A stretch of 64,000 nt of DNA from Eupeodes corollae. Its lineage: Eukaryota; Arthropoda; Insecta; Diptera; Syrphidae. The DNA is taken from positions 57,422,421 to 57,486,420 of the forward strand of contig NC_079148.1 of NCBI RefSeq assembly GCF_945859685.1, read 5' to 3'. Each line of letters opens with the position of its first letter. Position 1 is the first letter of the stretch. The notes under the pieces were generated by a model. It saw nothing but the letters and a program-made list of their open reading frames with translations, was not told the origin of the DNA and did no database searches. Positions 46,630-58,199 of the stretch are shown here, in pieces. Made by a program: the position numbers and the translations under genes.

Positions 46630-46935
46630 TTCTTCAACTGCTTATTTTGAAGGTACATAGATTTTTACTAAAAATACCGTTGCACCCGGTTGCCGTTCAC
46701 ACATCACCCATCCAAAGATCCGGGAATTTATATTGTATGCCTCCTTGCAAGGCGCAAGTCGTAAACAAAAGTTGTTTATGTTTTTGAGGTGCCAAAATTG
46801 ATAGTCATAGTTCAACATTCGTATAGCACGGCGAAAGAATGAATCTTTGTACGTCACAATAAGCCCGTAGTTGGGTCCAAAGGTAAGCTTACGGTTGAAC
46901 TTTTGAAGGGGAGGTATATTGACATTTAACAAAAC
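46630..46935 (-). pseudogene. Jockey/CR1-like LINE, C-terminal fragment
   Basis: The minus strand reads KLTFGPNYGLIVTYKDSFFR and RAIRMLN, matching the TVKYKDSFF-x-x-x-RMWN block at the C-terminus of the LINE at 38.5-40.3 kb. It is a solo 3' fragment of the same or a close family. Confidence 0.55.
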
Positions 46936-47841
46936 TGTGATAAGTTCTTCTTCTTATAACTCATTATAACTTAATGTTTACTTCATGCAAACAAATAACA
47001 GTGATTTGCTTTCAAATGACATAAGGTTGTTTTTAAGCTCAAAGCTTAAGTTAAAAATCGGAACTGTGAATAATTTTTTAACTTTTTAACGGGTAATCTT
47101 TTCACCTTAAAGTTAAGATTGACTTTAAAAAGTTGAATGTGAAAAACGCATAGCCTCTTTGCATGTGATTGAAAATGGCTAGAGCACATGGACAAAAAGT
47201 GACAAATATAAATCGAACGTTTGTGGACATTTATTTGAAATAAATGGTTTAACTATTTTATGATGCTCAAAACGATATAAGAAACAAAATGCAGTAGAAA
47301 AGCATCAACATAAAGTTTGATAAAGTCAAAAATCATAGAGTTTAAAGGAAAATGGGGAGTCAAAACGACTATCAAGAAATTGGTTATCAATTGGCCAATT
47401 TCATCTCAGGTATTTTTTGACTGGTGGTTTTCCAAAAATCTGTTTTTGTTAATTTGAACTGTTCTCAAACTATTACATTGCTCCCTTTTAAAAAATGATA
47501 TGAGTTATGTGATCTTTCAGCAAAATATAATTTTATTGAAAAAAACTATTGAATTTAGAAAGTTACAAATGAATATTTGTATTTTAAGCAAAACAAATTG
47601 AAAGCTAAACACAAATTACAATTATAAAAAAAACTTATCACACAAGGCATTTAATTAACAAATTTATGCGACTCAATATTGATAAACCATTTAAAACATA
47701 AACCAAATAAACACAACATTAATTATAATATACGGAGCTGATGAAAAGTGATAAATAAGTTGGATTAAAAATAAATTCAAAATTTGTTGTATTATTTTTT
47801 TTTTTTATGGAATTCATTGGTAATTTTTATAAGTAACTTAC

Positions 47842-48012
47842 CGGATACGGGCTTATATTGAGCTTGCAGTACATATTTGGGACGTTCTTCACCTGCAATA
47901 ATTTCTTTTTGTGTAATTCGTCTTTCAGGTGAGTTACTGTGCAATGGCACTAACGCCACCGTTGGAACACTAAGCTGTGCGACTTCTTCTTGGCATTGTG
48001 GCGAGGTGCATT
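47842..48012 (-). CDS. Isolated 57-codon coding exon, probably an upstream exon of the Q-rich gene
   Basis: Acceptor ATATTATATAG/AATGCA and donor CCG/GTAAGT bound 171 bases that stay open, with CTSPQCQEEVAQLSVP, then VALVPLHSNSPERRITQ, IIAGEERPKYVLQAQYKPV. Sequence complexity and GC are much higher than in the flanks, as in real coding DNA. Phase is 1 in and 1 out, and the length is a multiple of three, so it could be a cassette exon. It does not join the next exon in frame if that starts at its ATG, but would if that exon begins at 44510. Strand and position suggest the same gene; not proven. Confidence 0.55.
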
Positions 48013-49518
48013 CTATATAATATGAAACAAAATAAATGGTATGAGATGAAAAAATTAATAGGTAGAGGTACCTATGATTCTATAAGGGATAAGTAATGTA
48101 AGTGCTATATGAAGTGCTCTTTAATTTGAGTTAAAAGCCTTTAAAGCGAATAAAAGTACGTTAAAAGAGGGATATAACATTTTATTGATAGTGTCATAAA
48201 GCAATACTTTTGGTGTATGGTGTGTTGGGGGTAGATAAAATTGTTTAATTCAATTAATTCAATGAAAACATTGATATCCAAAAAAATATGGAGTGAAATG
48301 AAATCGATATAAATGGGAAAAACAAATACATAGATTTATTGCTTCTTTGTAATTTTTTTTATTGCATTTGAATTTATGTAAATAATTCCCATTTTTGGTT
48401 AAAAAAAACAATCTGCTGGTGAATATTTATAATATATTAAAAGTTATTCCACAAAATTTGCGAATTACAGACTATTTTCAATCTATACATTTTGTGTTTT
48501 TGAGGACTTAAAACAAACTGGCTTGTTTGCAGTTAGCAAGATTCGATACAATATGTAATATTTTTAACATTGCATATTACATACAGCAAACATTTAGAAA
48601 CATGAAGGAGTGACTCTTCTACACACGTTTTCAGGTACCTCTGGTCCACAAGATTTTATTTCTGGCAATCAAATTCAACTTTCTCAATGGGTTGATGGCC
48701 TTAATAAGAATCCTACTTCAGTATTACTCTATCACGTCTGGTTTATGAGATATTACTTTATGAAAACTCGTAAAAACACATACATCATTTTTTTGTAAAT
48801 AAAATTTCATTATCTTTTTCTTCAATATTCAATTGAAATATTTATAGCATTTCACAAAATTTTTGAAATATCTTCATAAAGAACTTAAAATATGAAACAT
48901 ATTCGCAAAACTGCGAAATATTTCTCAAATTAAAGTTAGCGATTATCAAAAATTGTTTCTTCTAAAAAAATGTGTTGGTGTTAACTTTAAGAATATCATT
49001 TTTTTTTATTTATTTAAAATACTTTTTTTTGTAAGTGTCAGAAAATTGAGCTAAGTTGTTTTAAAGAGTTTTTAGTTTTGCAAATTCGAATATATAAATC
49101 ATTCACTTATTTCCCTCTTTACAATATGTTTCAGTCCTAAAATTTAATTATCAAAATTCTGCAAAATTTTAATGGTTCTTTTAACAAAACATTCGTTCAA
49201 ACAAGACTTCAAAACTGCTTTCCGACAAAGACTTATGTGAATATGTAAAAATTCGCATTATAATTCAGTGGTTTATTCTTACTTTTCAAAATCTTTAAAA
49301 TTTGTCGTTATGTTAAGTTTTTACAAACAAAAGTTTCTAGAGGAAATTCTGTTTATACATTTTGTGCAGAATGTCAAGATATTTTTTGCAATTGAGAATT
49401 CTAGAAAGTAGTTCTCTTACAGCAAACGGCAATCTACGATTAATAGAAATTCACATGAACGCAGATATAAGCTCCGAGTCAATAATTCAAATGAATAGAA
49501 GATATTAAATTTCTAAAA
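48013..49518. other. AT-rich DNA, no feature supported
   Basis: Upstream flank or further intron of the Q-rich gene. No exon-like open stretch with both splice signals was found. Confidence 0.4.
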
Positions 49519-50585
49519 AAATAGACCCTCTAAGCTGCACCAACTATAGAGGCATCAGTCTACTATACATCGCTCACAAAATCTTCTCTGTGAACGTCTA
49601 AGGCCATTCGTCAACAACCTGATAGGTCCTTATAAGTGTGGTTTTAGACCAGGAAAGTCCACAGTCGATCAAATTACGGCAGACCCTGGAAAAACACCCA
49701 AGAACATCAAGGCCACATATGACAACATCTACGGGGACGAGCTGTAGCTGCATCCCTGCCAAACTCGTTTGTGCAGGATGACCATAAAGAATTCACGCTG
49801 CTCTATAAAGCTTATAAAAAACTTAACAGAACCTTTCGAAGTCAAAAAAGGCTTTAGACAAGGTGATGCGCTGTCATGCGATTTTTTTAACATCGTACTT
49901 GAATGAATATTGCAGAGCTTTCACGTCAACACTAGAGGCACTATCTTTCAAAAGTCTATCCAATACTAGCATATGCTGATGACATTGACATAATCGGGAC
50001 AATCGAAGTGTCATGTCACTGGGGATTTTGTAAATTCCGAGGCAGATGTGCCATAAATGTGATGAACTGTTATTGAGGGCAAAGCAAGGTTTATGATGTC
50101 ATTAAGAAAGGACCTATAACACCGACGACGCACGTGCGTCGCGGTCAAAAAGTCACCATAGACACAAGTAATTTTAATTTTTTCTGCTTCAAATGCAGAA
50201 AACAACAAAAGCTCTGAGATCAAACGAAGAATTACTTTTGCCAACTGCCGTTTCTTTGGACTAAGAAAGCAATTGAGTAGTAAAGCCCTCTCTCTAACAT
50301 CCTAAGTGGAGCTATATAAGTCCGTCTTCATCCCCCTCCTGCTATACGGTGCAGAGGCATGGACTATTGACCCTTCGTGTGATCTACGGTCCCGTATGCA
50401 TAAAGGGGAATGGAGAAGATGGAATGACAAGCTGTAAGGGCTGTACAGCTACGTAGTAGACTTAGCTTAGGGTAAAAGTCCAACGACTAAGATGACTTAG
50501 TCACGTAGAGCAGGGACCGATCTAGATGAAGAAGTTTGTTGGTGAGGCCCTAGTTCACGCAGGACTGTAGCGCCATCTAAGAAAG
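49519..50585 (+). mobile_element. Decayed 5'-truncated copy of the RTE LINE
   Basis: Nucleotide alignment to 59918-61250 is clear: TGCACCAACTATAGAGGCAT, CGTCAACAACCTGAT, TTAGACCAGGAAAGTCCACA, TTTAGACAAGGTGATGCGCT, ACGGTGCAGAGGCATGGAC and the 3' end GAGGCCCTAGTTCACGCAGG / ACTGTAGCGCCATC. Many indels, and a deletion before the 3' end. It lacks the TAAG repeat tail. Confidence 0.82.
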
Positions 50586-50589
50586 TCAG

Positions 50590-50830
50590 TAACGAAATTT
50601 TTAAATAAGGTGCATCAATTTCACCATTAATGAGTTGATAAAGAAATATTAAGTCTCAACACGCCTTTGGCGAAGAGATTGCTTTTGAAGAAGCTGAATA
50701 CGATGTTTTCATAGGGAGGCAATTCATAAGCATCCTCCAAAGGCTGACCCTTAAGGGCAAAGCGAATAAAATTACGTTGCATTGATTCAATACGAAAACC
50801 AAGCATATAGACTTGCTATAAATTTTCAAT
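50590..50830 (-). pseudogene. LINE C-terminal fragment
   Basis: The minus strand reads RIESMQRNFIRFALKGQPLE, DAYELPPYENIVF, then SNLFAKGV and LRLNISLSTH. The block IQ-x-x-F-x-RFAL-x-G-x-PL plus LPPYE is typical of the region after the RT in Jockey/CR1-like elements. Confidence 0.6.
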
Positions 50831-50885
50831 CTTAAGCAAAAGTTATGGTGTGCCATTTTGAAGGATTAAGGAAAATACTATTTTT

Positions 50886-51599
50886 AAACACCAAAATGTA
50901 GAACCATAAATATCAGCCTTATAAAAAAATTACCATGAGTAGACTTTATTATTTTGTAAATCTTCATGTCTTCTTCTAAAATGAAAATCCCACTTGATTT
51001 CAAATATAATATAATAATATAATAAAAGGGCCAAGATTGGGCAAAGAAAAATCTAAAAATCAATTTTCAAATTATGCTTGGTAGGATCTATTTTCAAGAC
51101 AACAGAGAGATTTAAGTTTGAATGAAATATTTACTTGGCTAAGTTGGCCAAAAGCTTTAGAAAAGTTTGTGTATACGCAGCCAACTTCATTACCTTGTTC
51201 TTAAGCGTTTAAACATTTATTTCAAATGTGAAAACAATGGTAGAGGTGGACCTTTTCACTACACTATTAAAAATGCCTTGTTCAAAAAGTGTATAAACCT
51301 AAGAAAGTTATGCAATTTGTCAGTAGTTTCTTATTTCACAGCCTTGTCACTGTTGTTGAACATTAGTATAAGAAATGACTTTTTCCATGTAGCGGGAAAT
51401 TTGTCTGTTCTTGGGGAAAATTTTATATGATAGTGAGGAATTCAACAGAGAAATAAGACCTAGGACCGGACTCTATAGCACAGCGATATGACTTAAGGAT
51501 TTTATAAAACATTAAAACTGCTTCGTCAATAAATATTAGTTGATGCTAAGGTATCAGCAATTTCATAAGTAGTTAAATCTCCAGACAACAACTTGAAAT
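50886..51599. other. AT-rich DNA, no feature supported
   Basis: An 87-codon plus frame at 51167-51430 has no recognisable similarity. Confidence 0.4.
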
Positions 51600-51604
51600 T
51601 AGCT

Positions 51605-51676
51605 CCTCTGAACTCAAAAACTATAACGGGTTAACCATTTTGCGGTTTCAAAAGTATAGGGCTGGAATCCGACATC
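51605..51676. repeat. Solo end of the 20-21.9 kb mariner family
   Basis: ATAACGGGTTAACCATTTTG then CGGTTTCAAAAGTATAGGGC and TGGAATCCGACATC match the right end of the mariner at 20050-21897, inverted. The Tc1 element below is inserted next to it at a TA, and 53108 onwards (ATCAGAATAAG) appears to continue the mariner end. Confidence 0.6.
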
Positions 51677-51678
51677 TA

Positions 51679-53105
51679 CAGTCTGTTTCATAAGAGCGTG
51701 GTCACTGTTAAATAATAACAACAATTGATTTTTCGAAAAAAAAAGTCCAATCTCCTGCATTGTCAATTATGGACTGGCACCGTTCGGGGCATACTTTCCA
51801 CTAGTTTTTCTGCATATTCTAATTACATGGCTTGCATCTGCGAGTCTGCATTTTCATCAGAGCCTACACATTTTCTATGGGATTTGCATCCGGTGACTGA
51901 AATGGCCAATCTAAAGTGAGAATTTCGTTTTGCGCCTTCCACTCGCTACCACTTGACTCCGATATCTTTGATCGTCCTCTTAAAGGATCCAGCTTTCATT
52001 TTTCTTGATATACCATTGCTTAGCCGATGGTAACAAAGCCTTTTGATCTAATTTCTTCATTTTTTTCGGCATTTAAATTCTCGGTAAATAAGAACAAAGT
52101 ACCGAAACCTTTGTTTGAGAAGCACCCTCAAACATGGACCTTGACGGGGTGTTTAACAATCCGTTGAAGTATCCTACTGGTTGAGGCTGTCCAGGCGTGT
52201 TTGATGTTCGGCAATACCCAGAAGGAGGATTAGTCAGAAAAAAATTACCTTGCTCCAATCGCGGTCCAAGTTTTCCTTCGCCCATTCCACTCGTTTTTCA
52301 ACGTGCTTTCACTTTCACTCAACATTATTTTTTTCTAAATTACTGCGATATTTCAGTTTATTGTCAAGCAAGTTCCTGCGAATCGTTCCGTAAGATATTT
52401 CAACACCTTTTGCTTTCAATTTCACAGAAGCTTCACGTAAAGTCAAAGTTGGATCTTTCGAGAACAATGCGAGGATCTTTTTTCGTCTTTTTTTGAGACT
52501 TTGCTTGCACTTCCGCGATCAGTAAATTCATCAACGTTACTGACATTTTTAAAGCGATTTATCCATTTGCTAACGAACTGCCTCGACATTCCCAAATAAT
52601 TCGCAGCAGCGTTAATTTGGGTCCTTTTTCATGCAAACATAGAAAAATTGCCTCAAAGCGAGAGGCGTAAACATCACTCATTTCGAAAAACCACTTAATT
52701 GAAGACTTAATTGACAGATAGCTGACTTTTTACAAAAAGCATAAAGGACCCTCTATGTCATAGAGAAACAAACGGGACTCTCTGATTTTGTATCTACGTG
52801 TAAAGCCTAGTACATACTTCCTCGTGAAGTGAACGTTCGCCAGTGGAGAAAGTGAACTTTTGACATTGCTCACTGGTACACACTTGTGAGTACACGTTGT
52901 GAACATTTGACTTCAGCTTCACCAACGGTTCCCGTACATTTTGCACGTGAATTGCCCGTGAACGAAAACTCTCCACTTTGTTCTCCACTCAGCTTCACAA
53001 GCAAGTTCACGGGTGAACCAAAAACTGAAATTTGTATGGGTTCACGAGATGGTTCATAAGTATGTACTAGGCTTAACAGTGAACACGCTCTTATGTAACA
53101 GACTG
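51679..53105 (-). mobile_element. Tc1-like transposon with TIRs and TA target duplication
   Basis: The left end CAGTCTGTTTCATAAGAGCG (51679 on) and right end (ending TTATGTAACAGACTG, 53105) are inverted over about 31 bases and flanked on both sides by TA (51677-51678, 53106-53107), the Tc1/mariner hallmark. The minus strand encodes decayed transposase: YASRFEAIFLCLHEKG (HTH start), DEFTDRGSASKVSKK, and near 51780-51925 LTLDWPFQSPDANPIENVWA, a Tc1-type catalytic block (Asp in SPDANPIEN). Several stops and frame breaks; dead copy. Confidence 0.82.
52804..53074. mobile_element. Small MITE nested in the Tc1-like transposon
   Basis: Begins AAGCCTAGTACATACTT and ends with the exact inverse AAGTATGTACTAGGCTT (17-base perfect TIR). 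If the ends are taken as AGCCTAG/CTAGGCT, a TAA flanks each side, suggesting a 3-base target duplication as in PIF/Harbinger-type MITEs. The ~270-base interior is full of GTGAAC/GTTCAC pieces that can fold back. No coding. Confidence 0.75.
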
Positions 53106-53107
53106 TA

Positions 53108-55559
53108 TCAGAATAAGTTTGTTATCAATATTAATGATTCCTGATCTATATTCTAAATCAAGCGTACTAGCAATGTCAAAAGAAAATACTAATTCGAAAA
53201 ATCGATTTTTGTAGCTTGTTAGCTGTAATTCTATAAGAAATATTTTATCAGGAAAAGATAGTTCCGATTGAAAAGAAGAAAGAGAATTCATCAAATCAGA
53301 ATACATTGTCGGATGGAATCATCTAAAAGTTAATTATTAGTATCAAAGCAGGACAAATTAATAACAAATTCTTATGCCAAGGATAGTTCGCTATAAGCAG
53401 CTTCTAAACTTTTTGGAGGAATGTAAACGTTAAGAATGAGAATAATCTTCATCTATTACTATTAATTTAACACAGATAAGTTCAATTTATAGTTGAAATG
53501 GAAAAGAAACAGACGAAGATTCATTTTTTTTTAACCCTATTGTTATATTTGAGTTGTAAAAATATTTATATACGAGTACATTTCATCACGGACTCATTCC
53601 GTACTCCCGATCTCTCATTTCGAAGGTGTGGAAATATTTAAAAATACACCCTTATTGGAACTCTACACTATCAATTGATATTTTTCAATTATCAATAATT
53701 ATGAAACTAAGAAATTATTGTTATCAAAACAATCGCATTTATAAAAGCTCTGATATCAGTTGACTGGTTAAATGATATTTCTCAACCATCAATTTCTATT
53801 TGACACTGGCAATAGGGGTGATAGCATCAACATTCAGGCTTAAAAGCAATATGAGTTTGGTCGTGAAAGACAAAAAGTTATCTCGCCCAACTTGGTCCAA
53901 AAAAAGTTAAATAAAGACCATGCAAAATTTAATCATTGTTATTCCTGATTTTATTGATAAATCAATATTATTTAACATTTTTCTAAATTATGAATACAAA
54001 ATTTAAAAAAAAAACCATTAAATTATTATGAATCCTGTTTTTGATAAAGCAATAAGTAATTTAGATGGATGTACTGACCGATACGTCTCTTGAACTTTTA
54101 AAACCCATCATCGCCATCGGTTTGAAAACCAATTTATTTTTTAAAAGTACCTCTCAGGCTACATAAAATAAAGTTATACTTAGAAAACATTATCGCCGTT
54201 ATTATATCCTTTTATAATTATTTATAATTTTGATTTAAATACTAGCTGTCTGTCGCCTGTCTGTCTTTGTTCAAAAACCTCTTAAAAAGTAAGAACAGAA
54301 AATCTACGACAGTCATTATATTTGCTTGACAACTTTTTTACACCACACAAAATTATTTCAAAGAGAATATCTTATATTTTCATTTTTGTTTTTCTTGTTT
54401 TTTTTTTGAAACTTAACAATGAAGTCAGGAAGAAAATAATTTGTGCGGTCTTGGGATTTTCTTACTTTACCCACTTTCCTACCTACCTGTCTACCTACGA
54501 TGATATCCTATACACCTAGAGCTTGAAGATGAAGTTTTCTAAATCACCTGTCAAGTTTCTTCTTCTGATGATGGCGTTAAGGTATATGTATGTACATATT
54601 TAAATTTAAATGAAAGGCAAAATCATAGAGATGAATTTTTAAAATAAAAGTAGGTCTCTCAAAAACAATAACATCAAAGTGTATTTGAAGAATTGCCTTT
54701 TGTTTTTGTTTTTTTTTTTTTTTGAAAATATGCTTCCTTATGGAAATGATGATGATGCTGTGGTGGTAGAAGACGAAGACGAACGATGGACGGCTTGAGA
54801 GTTTGTTAGAATAAAGATAAGAAAAAAATGTACTTAAATGTTTTCGTCAAATTAAGAATAAAGTCGCCATGATGAGTTAAAGTGCGCGGAGAGAAAATAT
54901 AAAACGCTTAAGAAAGTAAGAAGTTTAATATTTCAACCTAGTGTAGAAAAATTGATGTAAAAAAAAACGAAAAATAGAAAAATAGAAGAACTATTCAAAA
55001 TTTTAATAAAACACAAAATTAACTCTTGTTCCACATCCTTGAAAGGTTATTAAAAGAAAGGATGATCAAATTGCTAAGTAGGTCAAGAAGTTAGGTATTT
55101 TTTGAATGAACCAAAATAATGTACAGGAAGATTGAATCCTGCTTGACCAAAAATTTCATTCTTCAGTAAATAATCTCGTAATTATGTAATTAATGCTCTT
55201 TTGAACGCATTTAAATGTCTTTGTTTATGAAAAGTCAAGAATATAATGTATTTAAGAAAAACCAATAATTGATAGGAATGACTTGTGGTTGGTTAAAATA
55301 TCTTTTTTTGACATAAAAGCGATTTGTGATGTGTGACCGGAAAAGTGAAGATGTTTTAAGAATTGGTCACATTTACTCTTTTATTTGGAATTCGATTACA
55401 TTTAATAATATCAAAAACAAACATTTGTGGAAGGAAAGGTAACTTAGCATATTTGAAACTGACGTAACCAAATTACAAAGTTCGAATGTGCTTTTAAGAC
55501 CATTCAACCAAACAGACGTTAGTTCAACTGCAGTAACAGGCAAACATCCAGCCAACAAT
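53108..55559. other. AT-rich DNA, no gene supported
   Basis: The first bases may continue the mariner end interrupted by the Tc1 element. The rest has only frames of 60-71 codons without similarity. Poly-T runs near 54400 and 54710. Confidence 0.4.
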
Positions 55560-55955
55560 TCGACTATTGAAAGTTAATGTTTCCCTTTTAAAAATTTTAA
55601 ATATTTAAATTTCATCTAAGAATGAAAATTGTCAGCAACAAAGCTAAGTATTTAAACTTTAAACCATTTCACAACTAGATTATTTAACTTTTGAGCCAAT
55701 TATCAACCTTATATGCACTCAACCAACTAAAGCTTCCAATTTTCACACTTCAACTTTTCAAACCACTGATTATATAAAGAATAGTTGAGAGTTTACAAAT
55801 ATTAATGGTTAAAAAGTTGACTAAATGTTTAAAATTTTGAAAATTTTTGAATTGGTCAAACCATTGACCAACTTTCCACACTCCACTATTTAAACTTTTA
55901 ATTTCTCAATCTTATGACATTTTAAACTCTAAACGATTCAACTTTTTAAATTTTC
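55560..55955. repeat. Field of degenerate CAACTTTT/AAACCATT motifs, left part
   Basis: Short motifs such as TTCAACTTTTCAAACC, AAACCATTTCAC and CAACTTTTTAAA recur irregularly every 15-30 bases. The same texture resumes at 62600-63230 after the nested LINEs, so the field was split by their insertion. Confidence 0.5.
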
Positions 55956-56196
55956 CTGATGTTACTGCAACCAACGTCACCGATAAGGTTCTTCATCTTA
56001 TTAATACTGGTGTAGGGGAGCAAATTGAAAGAGATGACATCGAATCATGCTACGTAAAAAACTTTGAAGAGAGGAGGAGGAGACTCAAATAATGCTGTGT
56101 CTAGTATTGTTTGCGTTAAGTTTTCAAAGCTCTCTCAGAAATTAAAAATAATGATCAATTTGCGGACACACAAAATCAAATTGTCAGCTAATATCT

Positions 56197-57773
56197 TTGG
56201 TGACCATTACAACAACAAAGGAAAAGCAAAACATTCAATACTCCAATATTGATATTTTGTCTGAATCGCTTGATGCTGACAATTTTCTAGCTGTTTTATC
56301 TTCTTTTGGTTTTGGGTCCTTGGTAAATAAACCTACTAGAGGTACTTCATGTTTGGATCACATTTTCTTACGATTACATAGAAATACTAAATTGTATTAT
56401 AAAGCCGATGTATTTGACTTTAAAAAACCTGATCATAGTCTAGTTAGTCTCCAGTTTGATAATTTTGTTTCTAGGACCAAACAGTCTTCCTCGAAAAAAT
56501 TCCAAAGAATTAATTTTGTTTCCCTTAAATCTGCTTTGACGTATAAATTTTGGGATGAAGTTTATGCAGCTGAGAATCCGTCAGTTGCCTTTGACCTTTT
56601 TCTGGTCAAACTTAAATTTCATATTTCAAATAATAGTCTTGTTCAGGAAAGGAGAGATTTGAAGCTTACATGCCGTAAGCCTTGGATGAATTTCACACTA
56701 TTAAAAAAGATAAATAAAAAGAAAAAACTATTTAGCTGTGTTAAAAAACATCCGAATAACACCAGGCTTAAATTTCTCTATGAAAAACTGTGTCTTGAGC
56801 TTAAAACTGAAATTCCCCTTTGTAGAGACACTTTTTATGGTAATAAACTTGCTGAAAATTTAGGGAACTCTAAAAAAGAATGGGAAATAGTAAATGGTAT
56901 TCTCAACAGAAATAAAACCGAGACATAATAGAAACTGAAAACTCTACTGAGACAGATCCTGAAAAAGTTGGTAACCTATTTAATGATTTTTTCTCAAGCA
57001 TAAGTGAGAATTTCAAATTTTCCAACTTTCGAAAATGTGTGGTGTTGTAATAACACTATCATTGATGATATTTTTCAACCAAGAAGTTTTTTCTTTGTAA
57101 ATTTTTGTTCGGAGGAAATACATAAAATCATAATGTCATTAAATAATTCAAACTCTTCTTCTGATGATTTGATTTCCAGTATAACTCTGAAAAAAATTTC
57201 ATTTTACGTCTCTGATATTTTAAGCTTCATTTTTAATTTCAGCTTACAAAAAGGAGTTTTTTCTGATGCCCTAAAAAAAGCCTTAGTTATACCACTTCAT
57301 AAAAAAGGTGTTACTTCAAGCCTAAATAATTACCGTTCCATATCCCTCCTATCAGTTTTTTCTAAAATTTTTGAAAAGGGATGAAGTGCAGAATGCTATC
57401 TTTTTTAAAAAAAAAAAAAACAAACTTTTTTAGTGACCACCAATACGGCTTTATGACTGGAAGATCTACGGAGGATGCCGTTTTAAAATTATGTGGTGAA
57501 ATTTATAGCAGCTTGAACAATTCTGAGATACCTTCATCTCTGTTCACAGATATAACTAAGGCTTTTGATACGGTGGATCATGTTTTGGTACTTGATAAAT
57601 TGTATAGAGCCGGGTTTAGAGGTACCATGTATGATTGGTTAGAATCGTATTTAATGAATAGAAAACAGAGGGCAAAAATTCAGGATATTCTTAGCTTAGA
57701 GAAGTTTATTAATATGGGTCTTCCTCAAGGACCTGTCCTGGGCCCTATTCTTTTTTTAATCTTTGTGAATTCG
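56197..57773 (+). pseudogene. Host LINE: end of endonuclease and RT domain, first part
   Basis: Pieces: FGFGSLVNKPTRGTSCLDHI and PDHSLVSLQ (EN end), a linker with CRKPWMNFTLLKKINKKKKL, NLFNDFFSSISENF (frame-shifted), PLHKKGVTSSLNNYRSISLL (RT), DHQYGFMTGRSTEDAVLKL, ITKAFDTVDHVLVLDKL, LESYLMNRKQRAK, MGLPQGPVLGPILFLIFVNS. The RT fingers and palm up to the block before YADD are readable. A short frame change occurs just before the poly-A run at 57405-57420. Confidence 0.78.
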
Positions 57774-58199
57774 CTTCGATTCGATGTGCAAATGGTAGAC
57801 ATGTGCATTCAAGAAGACACAAGCGTCCACAGGTTTTTTCTCAAAACCCACCTCTGTCTATCAACTCCTACTCTCACCTCCCCGCGGTGAACATCGGGTG
57901 CCTAGTACCTCAACTGGAGAACCCCAGTGGAAAGTTGTTGGGGGCAGCAAACGAGAGAGGGGGGAGAGGTGTTTCCACTAAGGCACCTCTCCTTATCCAG
58001 GTGGCAGCGGACGAATTCTCGAGATAGAATCAACGGTGGCGTCTACAGTTCCAGTAAGGTCGAACTACTTAGTGAACACCTTATAGGGCTTCTTCGATAT
58101 ATTCGGAGCCCAGGCCTATAAGGAGCGGTTCATCCGGCTCCCCTTCCTTGGAGTTATACTAAGGATCTGGCCCTCCAGGTTGGGGGTTGTGCCGTCGGG

